DNA of 64,000 nt from Methanosarcina sp. KYL-1 (GCF_024372725.1 NZ_VOUA01000004.1:1-64000); one strand, 5' to 3'; positions 38,764-47,410 are shown, counted from the stretch's first letter. Notes: generated by a model from the sequence alone, not told the origin. A program made the numbers and translations.

Positions 38764-39069
38764 AAAACCTGTCCAACGTGTGGCGATAATTGCTCCCACC
38801 ACATCCGACTTTACAGACGGAGGTCAACATCTGAGGTCATAGCAGCCGAGACCGCGGACATCTGCTCACCAGAGGAACTTGCCACCTCCGTCCTTCATGA
38901 ACTGGCAGGCCACATCTACAATGGCATGACAACCTCAGAGCTCTGCAAGATCCTCGGGGACAAGTTCGGGGTCCTGGAACAATACTATTGTGATATCGTT
39001 CAGAGGCTGAAGGTCGAGCCGGATATGTATTGTCCGGATCATCAGCATTTGTATTTTGTTGAAGCTTGA
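38764..39069 (+). pseudogene. Remnant of an unidentified protein-coding gene
   Basis: A 101-codon open frame without a start codon in its first third encodes CPTCGDNC near the beginning and TSVLHELAGHIYNGMT, LCKILGDKFGV and QRLKVEPDMYCPDHQHLY towards its TGA at 39067-39069. Codon use is GC-rich like real genes and unlike the surroundings. The C-terminal half has a weak resemblance to PqqD-like peptide-binding domains, which is not enough to name it. The 5' part appears to be lost. Confidence 0.4.
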
Positions 39070-39103
39070 TATTCAAATTAATCCCCACACGCGGAGGAAT
39101 ATT

Positions 39104-39454
39104 ATGTTACTGAAAATGACTGCAATAATTATCCTGCTGCATGGGTTAATTCATCTATTCGGTGTAATCACTTTCTGGAAAATCGGTTTTCACGAGCACT
39201 ATTCCACTAAAGTTCTGGGCGGTGCACTGGATATCGGGGAACGAGGGGTCTATGTGCTGGGGTTTGCCTGGCTGGTGGCAACAGTTGCTTATACCATTGC
39301 CGCCTACGGCATGTTCGCGAATCAGGATTGGTGGCAAACCGGGTTATTCACTGCAGCCACGTACTCATTGGTTTTGACTGTGCTCGCATGGAAAGATGCC
39401 ATTTTCGGCAGCCTCATAAACCTCGCGATTTTGATTACACTGCTTCTCACATGA
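39104..39454 (+). CDS. Small four-helix membrane protein of unknown function
   Basis: This 116-residue protein has four hydrophobic helices: the N-terminal MTAIIILLHGLIHLFGV, then VLGFAWLVATVAYTIAA, LFTAATYSLVLTVLAW and LINLAILITLLLT. The ATG at 39104 follows GGAGG at the right distance; a longer frame starting at 39056 is not supported. Its stop is directly followed, on the other strand, by a cas1 fragment. No family is recognised. Confidence 0.7.
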   Translation: MLLKMTAIIILLHGLIHLFGVITFWKIGFHEHYSTKVLGGALDIGERGVYVLGFAWLVATVAYTIAAYGMFANQDWWQTGLFTAATYSLVLTVLAWKDAIFGSLINLAILITLLLT

Positions 39455-39483
39455 TACACCTTTCCATTCCTCTAATCTTTCCC

Positions 39484-39595
39484 GAACATGAGTATCCCAA
39501 CATACAGAATTAATGGCTCTCAGGCATTCAGCTTCAAGCAGAGCATAGCCATAATTGAGCATGGTGTAACTCGTGACCTGATCCACAGGAAAAAA
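39484..39595 (-). pseudogene. cas1: cas1 remnant, central part
   Basis: Read on the minus strand, the segment gives PVDQVTSYTMLNYGYALLEA followed by ECLRAINSVCWDTHV. This is the central Cas1 region that carries the first catalytic Glu (in LLEAE) and leads to the GFLHE histidine motif; after DTHV the sequence departs from Cas1. Nothing Cas1-like is seen before the PVDQ. With 37456-37725 it shows that one cas1 gene has been broken and mostly lost. Confidence 0.65.
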
Positions 39596-39644
39596 AGTAT
39601 ATAGTAATGAGTCAGTAAACAAAAAAGAAAATTACGGGATGTAG

Positions 39645-39713
39645 AGTAAAATTTACCGAATATAATGATACACTTCCCCATTTATAGCATGGAGGTGGCT
39701 GAAAATAATCCCC
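39645..39713 (+). repeat. Duplicated upstream element, copy B, before the FtsX-like gene
   Basis: This is the second copy of the 68-69 bp element at 38598. It holds TTTATAGC (TATA-like) and GGAGGTGG at 39691-39698 and directly precedes the truncated permease gene, so it is probably that gene's leader and ribosome-binding site. Confidence 0.75.
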
Positions 39714-39734
39714 CAAAATAAAAAAATCAAAATT

Positions 39735-40673
39735 TTGTCAGCCTTACTAACATTCACTGTTGTCACAGCCTTACTCCTGTTCACATTTTCTCAGATTACC
39801 AACGGTTATTGTACGGAAACCATACCCCCAGGCAATATCATTGCTATCTATCAGGCAGACCACACGTATGGGGACCTGAATGCGGTTTATGTCAAAGGTG
39901 CCGGATTGGATATCGATCCCCAGAAATATGATCGGATGATAAGCTACGAAGACATTCCTCGTATTGCTTCAATGGACGGGGTTGAAAATGTAATTATTTA
40001 CGATACCGGTTATTTAGATGCCCTTATTTATAAAACTGTAAGAGAAGGCAGATTACTGGATAAATTGAATCTCATTGCAGTGCCTGAAGCTATAGCACAG
40101 GATTATCTTAATCAGACTGTTATCCCCTACGGGACAGAATATCTGGAAGAAGGCAGGCTTCCCCGGGATGGCGCCCACGAAATTACAATTTCAAGGAAAT
40201 TGCTGGAAAAGCACTTTGCATATACCGATGAAATGCTGACCCGGGCAATCGGAAGCAAGGTAAACTATGACAATGAAACCTATACCATCGCAGGCATAAA
40301 CAGTTATGATATCTGTTACATCTCCTTTGACGCAAAAAGAAACTATGGACTCTATCAGTATGAGGCGGACACTTTTAATGAATTTGTAACAAGAAATCTC
40401 GACTATAAGAAAACGAATGATTATTTTCATCCGGAATATGCAAATGAAATCTTTATCTTTACAGCGGACGGCTCGGAAAAGTCGGTGCTGGACAGGCTTT
40501 TTCAAGAATATCCTGCAGAAAATTACATTTCCAGCGAATATGTTTCCGTATGGAAAAAGACATTTAACGGAAGTGTTCTGCGAAAAATAATCGTCATCGA
40601 TAGTATTGGTATTGCTTTGCTGGGCATTCTCCTTGTGCTCTTAAACAAAAGAAAGACAGAGGAAAAAGTATGA
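39735..40673 (+). CDS. MacB/FtsX-like permease, truncated (extracellular domain with two TM helices)
   Basis: A signal-like TM helix (ALLTFTVVTALLLFTFS) is followed by an extracytoplasmic domain of the MacB periplasmic-core type (EEGRLPRDGAHEITISRKLLEKHF) and a C-terminal TM helix (IVIDSIGIALLGILLVLL). The other helices of a full FtsX permease are missing. TTG 39735 is the first ordinary start, but the ribosome-binding site GGAGGTGG at 39691 and the Lys-rich sequence IPQNKKIKI before the helix point to initiation at ATA 39705 or ATC 39708. At its end, GTATGA overlaps a new ATG whose frame (MKKTMKNQIH) stops after ten codons, so the next operon gene is broken. Confidence 0.6.
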   Translation: MSALLTFTVVTALLLFTFSQITNGYCTETIPPGNIIAIYQADHTYGDLNAVYVKGAGLDIDPQKYDRMISYEDIPRIASMDGVENVIIYDTGYLDALIYKTVREGRLLDKLNLIAVPEAIAQDYLNQTVIPYGTEYLEEGRLPRDGAHEITISRKLLEKHFAYTDEMLTRAIGSKVNYDNETYTIAGINSYDICYISFDAKRNYGLYQYEADTFNEFVTRNLDYKKTNDYFHPEYANEIFIFTADGSEKSVLDRLFQEYPAENYISSEYVSVWKKTFNGSVLRKIIVIDSIGIALLGILLVLLNKRKTEEKV

Positions 40674-40702
40674 AAAAAACAATGAAAAACCAGATACACT
40701 GA

Positions 40703-41009
40703 CAGCGGGACTTTATATGCCAGGCTTCATAATCATCAGGGCCTTTCTCTTCCAATATCTTCAGAGTTTTCCACTCCAATTTTCCCTGCCTGGAAGGAGA
40801 ACCAAACCAGCAACAACTTTTTTATGATAAGTTCTTCAATTCTGTTCAATATTTGATTGAAGTTCAGGACCGGATAGAATTTGGCATTAAATTAAAATCC
40901 GGTACCATTAGAAATCCGACATTCAATCGGAACAGGACACTGATAGAGATCAGGCATTCAATCGAAATTCGGTATCATTAAGTTTCACAGACCAACCAGG
41001 TGTAATCGA
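40703..41009. other. Intergenic region before dadD, no gene seen
   Basis: Degenerate direct repeats (CATTCAATCGGAAC / CATTCAATCGAAAT, and ATCCGGTACCATTA / ATTCGGTATCATTA) lie at about 40898-40981. Otherwise nothing is recognised. Confidence 0.4.
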
Positions 41010-42308
41010 ATGGCTGACATAATAGTAAAGAACGCTTACGTTTTAACGATGGACCCCGAAGCAGGAGACCTCAAACACGGGACTGTCGTAATCGAGGACG
41101 GAAAAATAACGGAAATTGGAGAAAAGGCTAGGGAAAGTGCCGACACCGTGATTGACGCAAAAGGCTCGGTGCTGATGCCCGGGCTCGTAAATACCCACAC
41201 CCACGCTGCAATGACCCTTTTCCGGGGCTATGCCGACGACCTCCAGCTTGCCGAGTGGCTGCAGGAACATATCTGGCCTGCCGAAGCCCAGCTCCGGGCC
41301 GAAGACGTCTATAAAGGGAGCATGCTCGCCTGCCTGGAAATGATAAAGTCCGGGACCACTTCCTTTGCCGACATGTACTTTTTCATGGACGAGACCGCAA
41401 AAGCTGTTGAGGATTCCGGGCTTCGGGCTTCCCTTTCCCACGGCCTGATCGAGCTCTGGAACGAAGAGAAAGGAGAAAAGGACTTAAAAGAAGGCACACG
41501 CTTTGTCCGGGCCTGGCAGGGAGGAGCCGGCGGCAGGATTAAGACCATGTACGGGCCCCATGCCCCCAACACCTGCTCGGAAGAGTTCCTGGCAAAAGTC
41601 AGGGATGCGGCTGACAGGGAAGGAGCGGGCCTCCACATCCACGTCCTTGAGACCGAAGCCGAACTGAACGCAATGAAAGAAAGGTACGGGAAGTGTTCCG
41701 TCCACCTGCTCGATGACATAGGGTTTTTCGGCCCCGACGTGCTTGCAGCCCACTGCGTCTGGCTCTCGGACGGGGACATTGAGGTCCTGAGACAAAGAGG
41801 GGTCAACGTCTCCCACAACCCTGTAAGCAATATGAAACTGGCTTCAGGTATTGCTCCCGTACACAAGATGCTTGAAAGAGGAGTAAACGTCACCCTTGGC
41901 ACTGACGGCTGCGCCTCGAACAACAACCTGGACCTCTTCGGGGAAATGAAAACCGCAGCCCTTCTCCACAAGGTAAACACCTTCAGCCCCACAGTCCTCC
42001 CCGCCCGCCAGGTACTTGAGATGGCAACCGTAAACGGCGCAAAGGCCCTTGCCACGGATACCGGCATGTTGAAGGTAGGCAAAAAGGCCGACATGATCCT
42101 CGTGGACATGAAAAAGCCTCACCTGACCCCGTGCTTTGACGTGCCTTCCCACCTGGTGTACTCCGCAAGCGGCTCGGATGTCCGGACCACAATCGTGGAC
42201 GGAAAGGTCCTTATGGATGAATACAGGGTGCTTGCGTTTGACGAGGAAAAAGTAATGGAAGAGGCAAAAATAGCTGCAGAAGAGCTTGCATCAAGGGCCA
42301 ACACATGA
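41010..42308 (+). CDS. dadD: 5'-deoxyadenosine / S-adenosylhomocysteine deaminase
   Basis: This 432-residue amidohydrolase deaminates 5'-deoxyadenosine, S-adenosylhomocysteine and related adenosines to the inosine forms. Metal ligands are in PGLVNTHTHAAM (near residue 60), GAGLHIHVLETEAE, VLAAHCVWL and LGTDGCASNNN. It is the archaeal DadD/MtaD type. The adenosylhomocysteinase homologue follows 127 bp downstream, and together they form a salvage path for the by-product of SAM-dependent methylation. Confidence 0.92.
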   Translation: MADIIVKNAYVLTMDPEAGDLKHGTVVIEDGKITEIGEKARESADTVIDAKGSVLMPGLVNTHTHAAMTLFRGYADDLQLAEWLQEHIWPAEAQLRAEDVYKGSMLACLEMIKSGTTSFADMYFFMDETAKAVEDSGLRASLSHGLIELWNEEKGEKDLKEGTRFVRAWQGGAGGRIKTMYGPHAPNTCSEEFLAKVRDAADREGAGLHIHVLETEAELNAMKERYGKCSVHLLDDIGFFGPDVLAAHCVWLSDGDIEVLRQRGVNVSHNPVSNMKLASGIAPVHKMLERGVNVTLGTDGCASNNNLDLFGEMKTAALLHKVNTFSPTVLPARQVLEMATVNGAKALATDTGMLKVGKKADMILVDMKKPHLTPCFDVPSHLVYSASGSDVRTTIVDGKVLMDEYRVLAFDEEKVMEEAKIAAEELASRANT

Positions 42309-42361
42309 AAGGTTTTTAGACTCAGGAAACATAAATACCTGAAACCCGAATTAAAACACCT

Positions 42362-42435
42362 CTTATCTGATTTAACGTGAATACTTCTTATCTGAATTAA
42401 CGTGAATACCTCTTATCTGATTTAGCGGGATCACC
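42362..42435. repeat. Tandem repeat, 25 bp unit, three copies, between dadD and ahcY
   Basis: CTTATCTGATTTAACGTGAA-type units begin at 42362, 42387 and 42412 and run right up to the ahcY start codon at 42436, so the last copy contains the ribosome-binding region. Confidence 0.85.
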
Positions 42436-43671
42436 ATGACCGAAAAAGAACTCATAGAATCCGGGAACATGAAGATGGAATGGGCACGGAACCACATGCC
42501 TGTGCTTGAGATCATCAGGGACCAGTTTGAAGAAGAAAAGCCCCTTAAAGGGCTTAAAGTGGGGATGGCACTCCATGTGGAAGCAAAGACGGCTGTCCTT
42601 GTGGAAACCCTGGCAGCCGGAGGCGCAAAAGTAACGATTACCGGCTGCAACCCCCTGAGCACCCAGGACGATGTGGCCCTGGCCCTCGACACGCGGGAAA
42701 ACATATCCTGCTTTGCAACTTACGGGTGCGATAACCGGGAATACTACGATGCCATTGACAGGGTCCTTGATTTGGAACCCGATATCACCATCGATGACGG
42801 GGCAGACCTGATTTTCAAGCTCCACAAGGAAAGGACAGACCTTCTCCCGAACATCCTCGGAGGCTGTGAGGAGACCACCACAGGGGTCCACAGGCTGCAT
42901 GCCATGGAAAAGGACGGAGCCCTGAAGATGCCGGTTATTGCCGTAAACGATGCCATGACCAAGTATATGTTCGACAACCGCTACGGGACAGGGCAGTCGG
43001 CATGGGACGGGATCAACCGGACCACAAACCTTCTGGTAGCAGGCAAGAACGTAGTCGTTGCAGGCTATGGCTGGTGCGGGCGCGGGGTTGCCATGAGGGC
43101 TGCAGGCCTGGGGGCAAACGTGATCGTAACGGAAGTCGACTCGATAAGGGCTCTTGAAGCCAGGATGGACGGATACAGGGTCATGAAAATGTCCGATGCT
43201 GCAAAGCTCGGGGACATCTTCGTTACCACCACAGGAAACAGGGACATCCTTACAGCTGAGCATTTCCCTCTCATGCGGGACGGGGCAGTCCTTGCAAACG
43301 CCGGGCACTTCAATGTGGAAATCGACATGGAAGCCTTAGCTTCAATGGCAAAATCGGTCCGGACAGTCCGGAAAAACATAAAGGAATACGACATCGGAAA
43401 CCGGCGCATCAATGTCATAGCCGAAGGCAGGCTTGTTAACCTTGCCGCAGGCGACGGGCACCCGGCCGAGGTCATGGACATGAGCTTTGCAAACCAGGCC
43501 CTTTGCGTCCGCTACATTGCCGAAAACAAGCTTCTGAACGGGGTACACAGGGTCCCACAGGAACTCGACACCTACGTGGCAAAGCTGAAGCTTGAGTCCA
43601 TGGGCATCACCATAGACGAACTCACCCGGGAGCAGGAATGTTACATGGGCGGCTGGGAGTGCGGGACGTAA
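42436..43671 (+). CDS. ahcY: Adenosylhomocysteinase-family enzyme, likely S-inosyl-L-homocysteine hydrolase
   Basis: This 411-residue NAD-dependent hydrolase cleaves the thioether nucleoside to homocysteine. The NAD site is NVVVAGYGWCGRGVAMRA near residue 200; substrate-site segments include CNPLSTQDD, TTTGVHRLH and NDAMTKYMFDNRYGTGQS. It is of the shorter archaeal type without the C-terminal Lys-Tyr found in bacterial and eukaryotic enzymes. In M. jannaschii the homologue prefers S-inosylhomocysteine, the product of DadD, and the adjacent dadD makes the same preference likely here. Confidence 0.9.
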   Translation: MTEKELIESGNMKMEWARNHMPVLEIIRDQFEEEKPLKGLKVGMALHVEAKTAVLVETLAAGGAKVTITGCNPLSTQDDVALALDTRENISCFATYGCDNREYYDAIDRVLDLEPDITIDDGADLIFKLHKERTDLLPNILGGCEETTTGVHRLHAMEKDGALKMPVIAVNDAMTKYMFDNRYGTGQSAWDGINRTTNLLVAGKNVVVAGYGWCGRGVAMRAAGLGANVIVTEVDSIRALEARMDGYRVMKMSDAAKLGDIFVTTTGNRDILTAEHFPLMRDGAVLANAGHFNVEIDMEALASMAKSVRTVRKNIKEYDIGNRRINVIAEGRLVNLAAGDGHPAEVMDMSFANQALCVRYIAENKLLNGVHRVPQELDTYVAKLKLESMGITIDELTREQECYMGGWECGT

Positions 43672-44128
43672 TTTGCAAAAGAAGCAAAAAAGATTATTTT
43701 CAGTAACCCTGCATTTCTGACCCTTTTGCAGTGAATACAGAATTGCTTTCCATTTTTTGGAAAACTAATGGTATTTACTGCAATTCTTTTTAAATTATTT
43801 TCAGCAAAATGTAAATACTTTTAAGATTTATTCTAGGAAATATATTTAGAGATCCTTCCAACTGTGATATAAATATGGTATGTTTTGTAAATATTCCAAA
43901 AAACACACATGAAATAAACTCAGTTTTTTTCAAGAGATATTTAAGTTTATTTTTTGTATGAAATTTACTTTTCCCCGTACAATTTGAGGAGGATACTAAA
44001 GTATCCCTGCTTGATGTGACAGGGATTTTCAGAAAAGTTTGCCTTTCCCCTGAAATGGAAATGGATTCGCGGGGAGAAAAAATAAATTTTCAGGAAAAAA
44101 AATTCTTGATGGTCGGAGAGGGTGTGGG
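43672..44128. other. AT-rich intergenic region before the histidine kinase
   Basis: No gene seen. GATATAAATATGG near 43868 is a TATA-like sequence but lies about 250 bp before the start codon. Confidence 0.4.
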
Positions 44129-46918
44129 ATGAGAGAAAACTTTAGAAAGTCTGGTATTGACATTATTGGGGATGTACCCTGGGGAACTCACTTCTGCCAG
44201 TTCTACCAGACAAAAGAAGATTTGATGGACATACTTATCCCGTACTTTAAAGCAGGGCTGGAGAATAACGAATTCTGCATGTGGGTCACATCACAACCCC
44301 TGGAAGTTGAAGCCGCAAAAGAAGCCCTTAGAAAAGTTGCACCTGGAATTGATTTTTATCTGGATAGAGGGCAATTCGAAATTATTCCCTATACTCACTG
44401 GTACGTAAAAGATGGTATTTTCGATTCGGAGGGGGTATTGAACGGATGGGTCGAAAAACTTAATCAAGCCCTATGCAACGGCTATGACGGTTTGAGATTG
44501 GCAGGGAATACTTTCTGGCTGGAAGAAAAGAATTGGAATAATTTTGTTCAATATGAGGAAGAAGTGGATGGAGTCATTGGTAACTATCGTATGCTGGCTC
44601 TATGTACATATTCTCTTGACAGGTGCAACGTAAGCGAGATTATCGACGTGGTCAACAACCATCAATTCGCTTTGATCAAAAAGGAAGGAGAATGGGAGCA
44701 GATAGAAAGTCCCAGGCAAAAGCGAGCAGAAGAGGCGCTGCGCCTGAGTGAACAGCGCGTCAGGCTGAAGCTGGAGAGTATTATCTCGCCTGCTGGAGGG
44801 ATGGCACACATGGAGCTTGCTGATATCATTGATGCCCGGGCAATCCAGTCCCTAATGGATGATTTCTATGAGTTTGCTCACATTACCATCGCTCTAGTTG
44901 ATCTCAAAGGCAATATTCTGGTAAGCATTGGATGGCAGGATATTTGCACCAGATTCCACAGGGTTCACCCCGAAACCTGCAAGCACTGTGTAGAAAGCGA
45001 CACAAAGCTATCCGCTGGCGTTGCTCCTGGAGAATTTAAGCTGTACAAATGCAAAAACAACATGTGGGACCTGGCGACCCCCATCATAGTGGACGGACAG
45101 CACGTCGGTAATCTCTTCTCAGGGCAGTTCTTTTTTGAGGGCGAGACTCCAGACTATGGGTTTTTTCGAGCCCAGGCCAGAAAACACGGCTTCAATGAGG
45201 AGAAATATATAGCAGCGCTTGGAAAAGTTCCGCGCCTGAGCAGGGAGGTTGTGGACACAGGCATGGCCTTCTTAACGAAGCTTGCTCACATGATCTCACA
45301 GCTAAGCTACAGCAATATCAGGCTGACCCAATCGCTGGCAGAACGCGATATCCTGGTGGACGCGCTTAAGGAGGAAGAGGAAAAGTACCGCAATCTCATG
45401 GAGACAGCCAACGAAGGTATATGGATACTTGAATGGACAATTGATGCTGAAGCCAGGACCACTTATGTTAATGAGAAAATGGCAGAGATGTTAGGATGCA
45501 GTCGGGAAGCAATGATTGGCAAATCTGTAAAGGATTTTACCGATGAAGAGGGTAGAGCTATTCTCGAGATTAATATGAAAAAGAGGCAGCAGGGTATCAA
45601 TGAGAGCCATGAATTCAAACTACTACGTAAAGATGGTTTACCTTTATGGGCTCTTGTAAATTCCAAAGCCCTTTTTGATAAGGATGGCAAGTTTATTGGT
45701 TCTATAAGCATGCATACTGATATCACCGAGCGAAAAGAAGCAGAAGCTAAGTTGAAAGAGGCATACGAAAATTTAGAAAAATTAGTTGAAGAACGAACAA
45801 TCCAGCTTGGGAAGGCTTATCACTCCTTAAAAGAAAGCGAAAAAGGCCTTGCTGAAGCTCAAAAAATGGCTCATATCGGAAACTGGGAATGGGATATTGC
45901 AGCCGATAAAGCATACTGGTCCGAGGAAATGTATCGTATTTTCGGGCGTGATCCCAACAAATTAGCACCGGCTTACAATGAATATTTATGTTACATACAT
46001 CCCGATGATCGAGATTACTATTGTAATGCCATTAAAAAAGCTGTAACTGGAAGTTCCTTTGGTATTGATTACAGAATTGTCCTGGCTAATGGGGAAGAAC
46101 GCACAGTCCACCTGAAATCGGAATTTATTTGTAATGAAGAAAATGCCCCTGTTCGAATAAAGGGAATAGTTCAGGACATTACTGAACGGAAAAAAGCTGA
46201 AAATGCTCTGGTAAATCTTGAGACTACCCGTAAAAAGGAAATTCATCACAGGATCAAGAATAACCTGCAGGTAATCTCCTCCCTTCTTGACCTTCAGGCT
46301 GAAAAGTTCAGAGGTAGAGAATGTGTTGAGGATTCGGAAGTTCTGAAAGCTTTCAGGGAAAGCCAGGACAGAGTAATGTCCATTGCCCTGATCCATGAAG
46401 AACTGCACGAAGGCAAAGGAAACGGCACACTGAATTTTTCCCCATACCTCAAGAGGCTTGCTGATAACCTTTTCCAGACTTATAAGCTTGGAAATGCTGA
46501 TACAAGCTTGAATCTCTACCTGGATGAAAACATTTTCTTTGACATGGATACCGCAGTTCCACTGGGCATAATCATCAACGAACTTGTTTCAAACTCCTTC
46601 AAGCACGCATTTCAAGGTAGGGATAAAGGGGTAATCCGGATCAAGCTCTGCAGGGAAGAAAACACAGAATGTACTGATATACAGGGTACAAACAATATAC
46701 TGGGAAGCAAAAAAGAGGGCTGTATCTATACTAATTTTATTCTAACAGTTTCGGATAATGGGATAGGCATGCCTGAAAACTTTAATTCGGAAAATTCAGA
46801 TACTCTTGGCATACAGCTGGTGTCCATCCTGGTAGACCAGTTAGATGGCGAACTTGAATTAAAAATGGGTTGCGGGACTGAGTTTCTGATAAGGTTCACA
46901 GTAACAGAAAAACAGTAA
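44129..46918 (+). CDS. Sensor histidine kinase: MEDS-PocR-PAS-PAS-HisKA_2-HATPase
   Basis: This 929-residue soluble sensor kinase has no membrane segment. The domains in order are: MEDS at about residues 10-195 (DVPWGTHFCQFYQTKEDL), a domain found with methanogen and DcmR-type sensors; PocR at about 225-405 (CKHCVESDTKLSAGVAPGEF, a cysteine-bearing ligand sensor); two PAS domains at about 415-545 and 600-700, joined by a coiled coil; and a HisKA_2 dimerisation domain with phospho-His in EIHHRIKNNLQVISSLLDLQ near residue 706. A HATPase domain ends the protein (PLGIIINELVSNSFKHAF, DNGIGMP). No response regulator or target gene lies beside it. Confidence 0.9.
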   Translation: MRENFRKSGIDIIGDVPWGTHFCQFYQTKEDLMDILIPYFKAGLENNEFCMWVTSQPLEVEAAKEALRKVAPGIDFYLDRGQFEIIPYTHWYVKDGIFDSEGVLNGWVEKLNQALCNGYDGLRLAGNTFWLEEKNWNNFVQYEEEVDGVIGNYRMLALCTYSLDRCNVSEIIDVVNNHQFALIKKEGEWEQIESPRQKRAEEALRLSEQRVRLKLESIISPAGGMAHMELADIIDARAIQSLMDDFYEFAHITIALVDLKGNILVSIGWQDICTRFHRVHPETCKHCVESDTKLSAGVAPGEFKLYKCKNNMWDLATPIIVDGQHVGNLFSGQFFFEGETPDYGFFRAQARKHGFNEEKYIAALGKVPRLSREVVDTGMAFLTKLAHMISQLSYSNIRLTQSLAERDILVDALKEEEEKYRNLMETANEGIWILEWTIDAEARTTYVNEKMAEMLGCSREAMIGKSVKDFTDEEGRAILEINMKKRQQGINESHEFKLLRKDGLPLWALVNSKALFDKDGKFIGSISMHTDITERKEAEAKLKEAYENLEKLVEERTIQLGKAYHSLKESEKGLAEAQKMAHIGNWEWDIAADKAYWSEEMYRIFGRDPNKLAPAYNEYLCYIHPDDRDYYCNAIKKAVTGSSFGIDYRIVLANGEERTVHLKSEFICNEENAPVRIKGIVQDITERKKAENALVNLETTRKKEIHHRIKNNLQVISSLLDLQAEKFRGRECVEDSEVLKAFRESQDRVMSIALIHEELHEGKGNGTLNFSPYLKRLADNLFQTYKLGNADTSLNLYLDENIFFDMDTAVPLGIIINELVSNSFKHAFQGRDKGVIRIKLCREENTECTDIQGTNNILGSKKEGCIYTNFILTVSDNGIGMPENFNSENSDTLGIQLVSILVDQLDGELELKMGCGTEFLIRFTVTEKQ

Positions 46919-47309
46919 GGAAAGGATTTTCTTTCGGGACGTTTATTCATCTGCCATATTATCAGATGAACGATTTGAGTGTAAATACTTACATGCATGA
47001 ATCCTATCTAACTTCTGTCTAACTTTACTTAGTGATTTATCTAACTTAGTGATTCTTAGTGATTCATTTTTGGAGGGAGAACTTGCCGGAAATCGGGACG
47101 CTATCAGAAGAATGTGGGGCAAAGACGCCCTTTCTCCGGACATATAAAAAAATTATTTTAAATTTTAGCCTTACTTTTTAAAAAGTGAAAATTATCGTAC
47201 TTATACCTTACCTATAAAGCCGAAAAAAATCCTGCAGAGACTGAAAACATTGGGAATTAATTTAGAGATATTTAAGAGGGGACGGAAGAGAAAAACCTGG
47301 ACAACCACC
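46919..47309. other. Intergenic region after the kinase
   Basis: No gene supported. Short direct repeats ACTTAGTGATT lie at 47029-47064. A GC-richer segment at 47075-47145 has no ORF of note. Confidence 0.35.
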
Positions 47310-47410
47310 AACTATAAATAGTATAGCTATAATTAGAGGGTTGCACCCTTGTAAGAGGCGCACCCTGATGCAGCGGGGCAGCAGGAACGAGTGGCTTCAA
47401 AAAATATAAA
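47310..47410 (+). promoter_or_regulatory. Two TATA boxes before tRNA-Lys with a short structured segment between them
   Basis: CTATAAATAG near 47312 and AAAATATAAA at 47401-47410 are both good TATA boxes. The second fits initiation shortly before the tRNA at 47446. The first would start a transcript near 47338 that contains the hairpin-forming AGGGTTGCACCCT and a GC-rich segment up to 47396, so a small RNA may be made here. Confidence 0.4.

Noticed and set aside
38619-38804. 61-codon minus-strand ORF
   Set aside because: It lies over the duplicated upstream element, lacks a ribosome-binding site and resembles no family.
37269-39700. CRISPR array near the cas1 remnants
   Set aside because: No 25-40 bp repeat with regular spacers was found; only an 18-bp duplicate and the 68-bp upstream element.
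40594-40779. Minus-strand ORF after the FtsX-like gene
   Set aside because: No start signal, no homology and it overlaps the end of a better supported gene.
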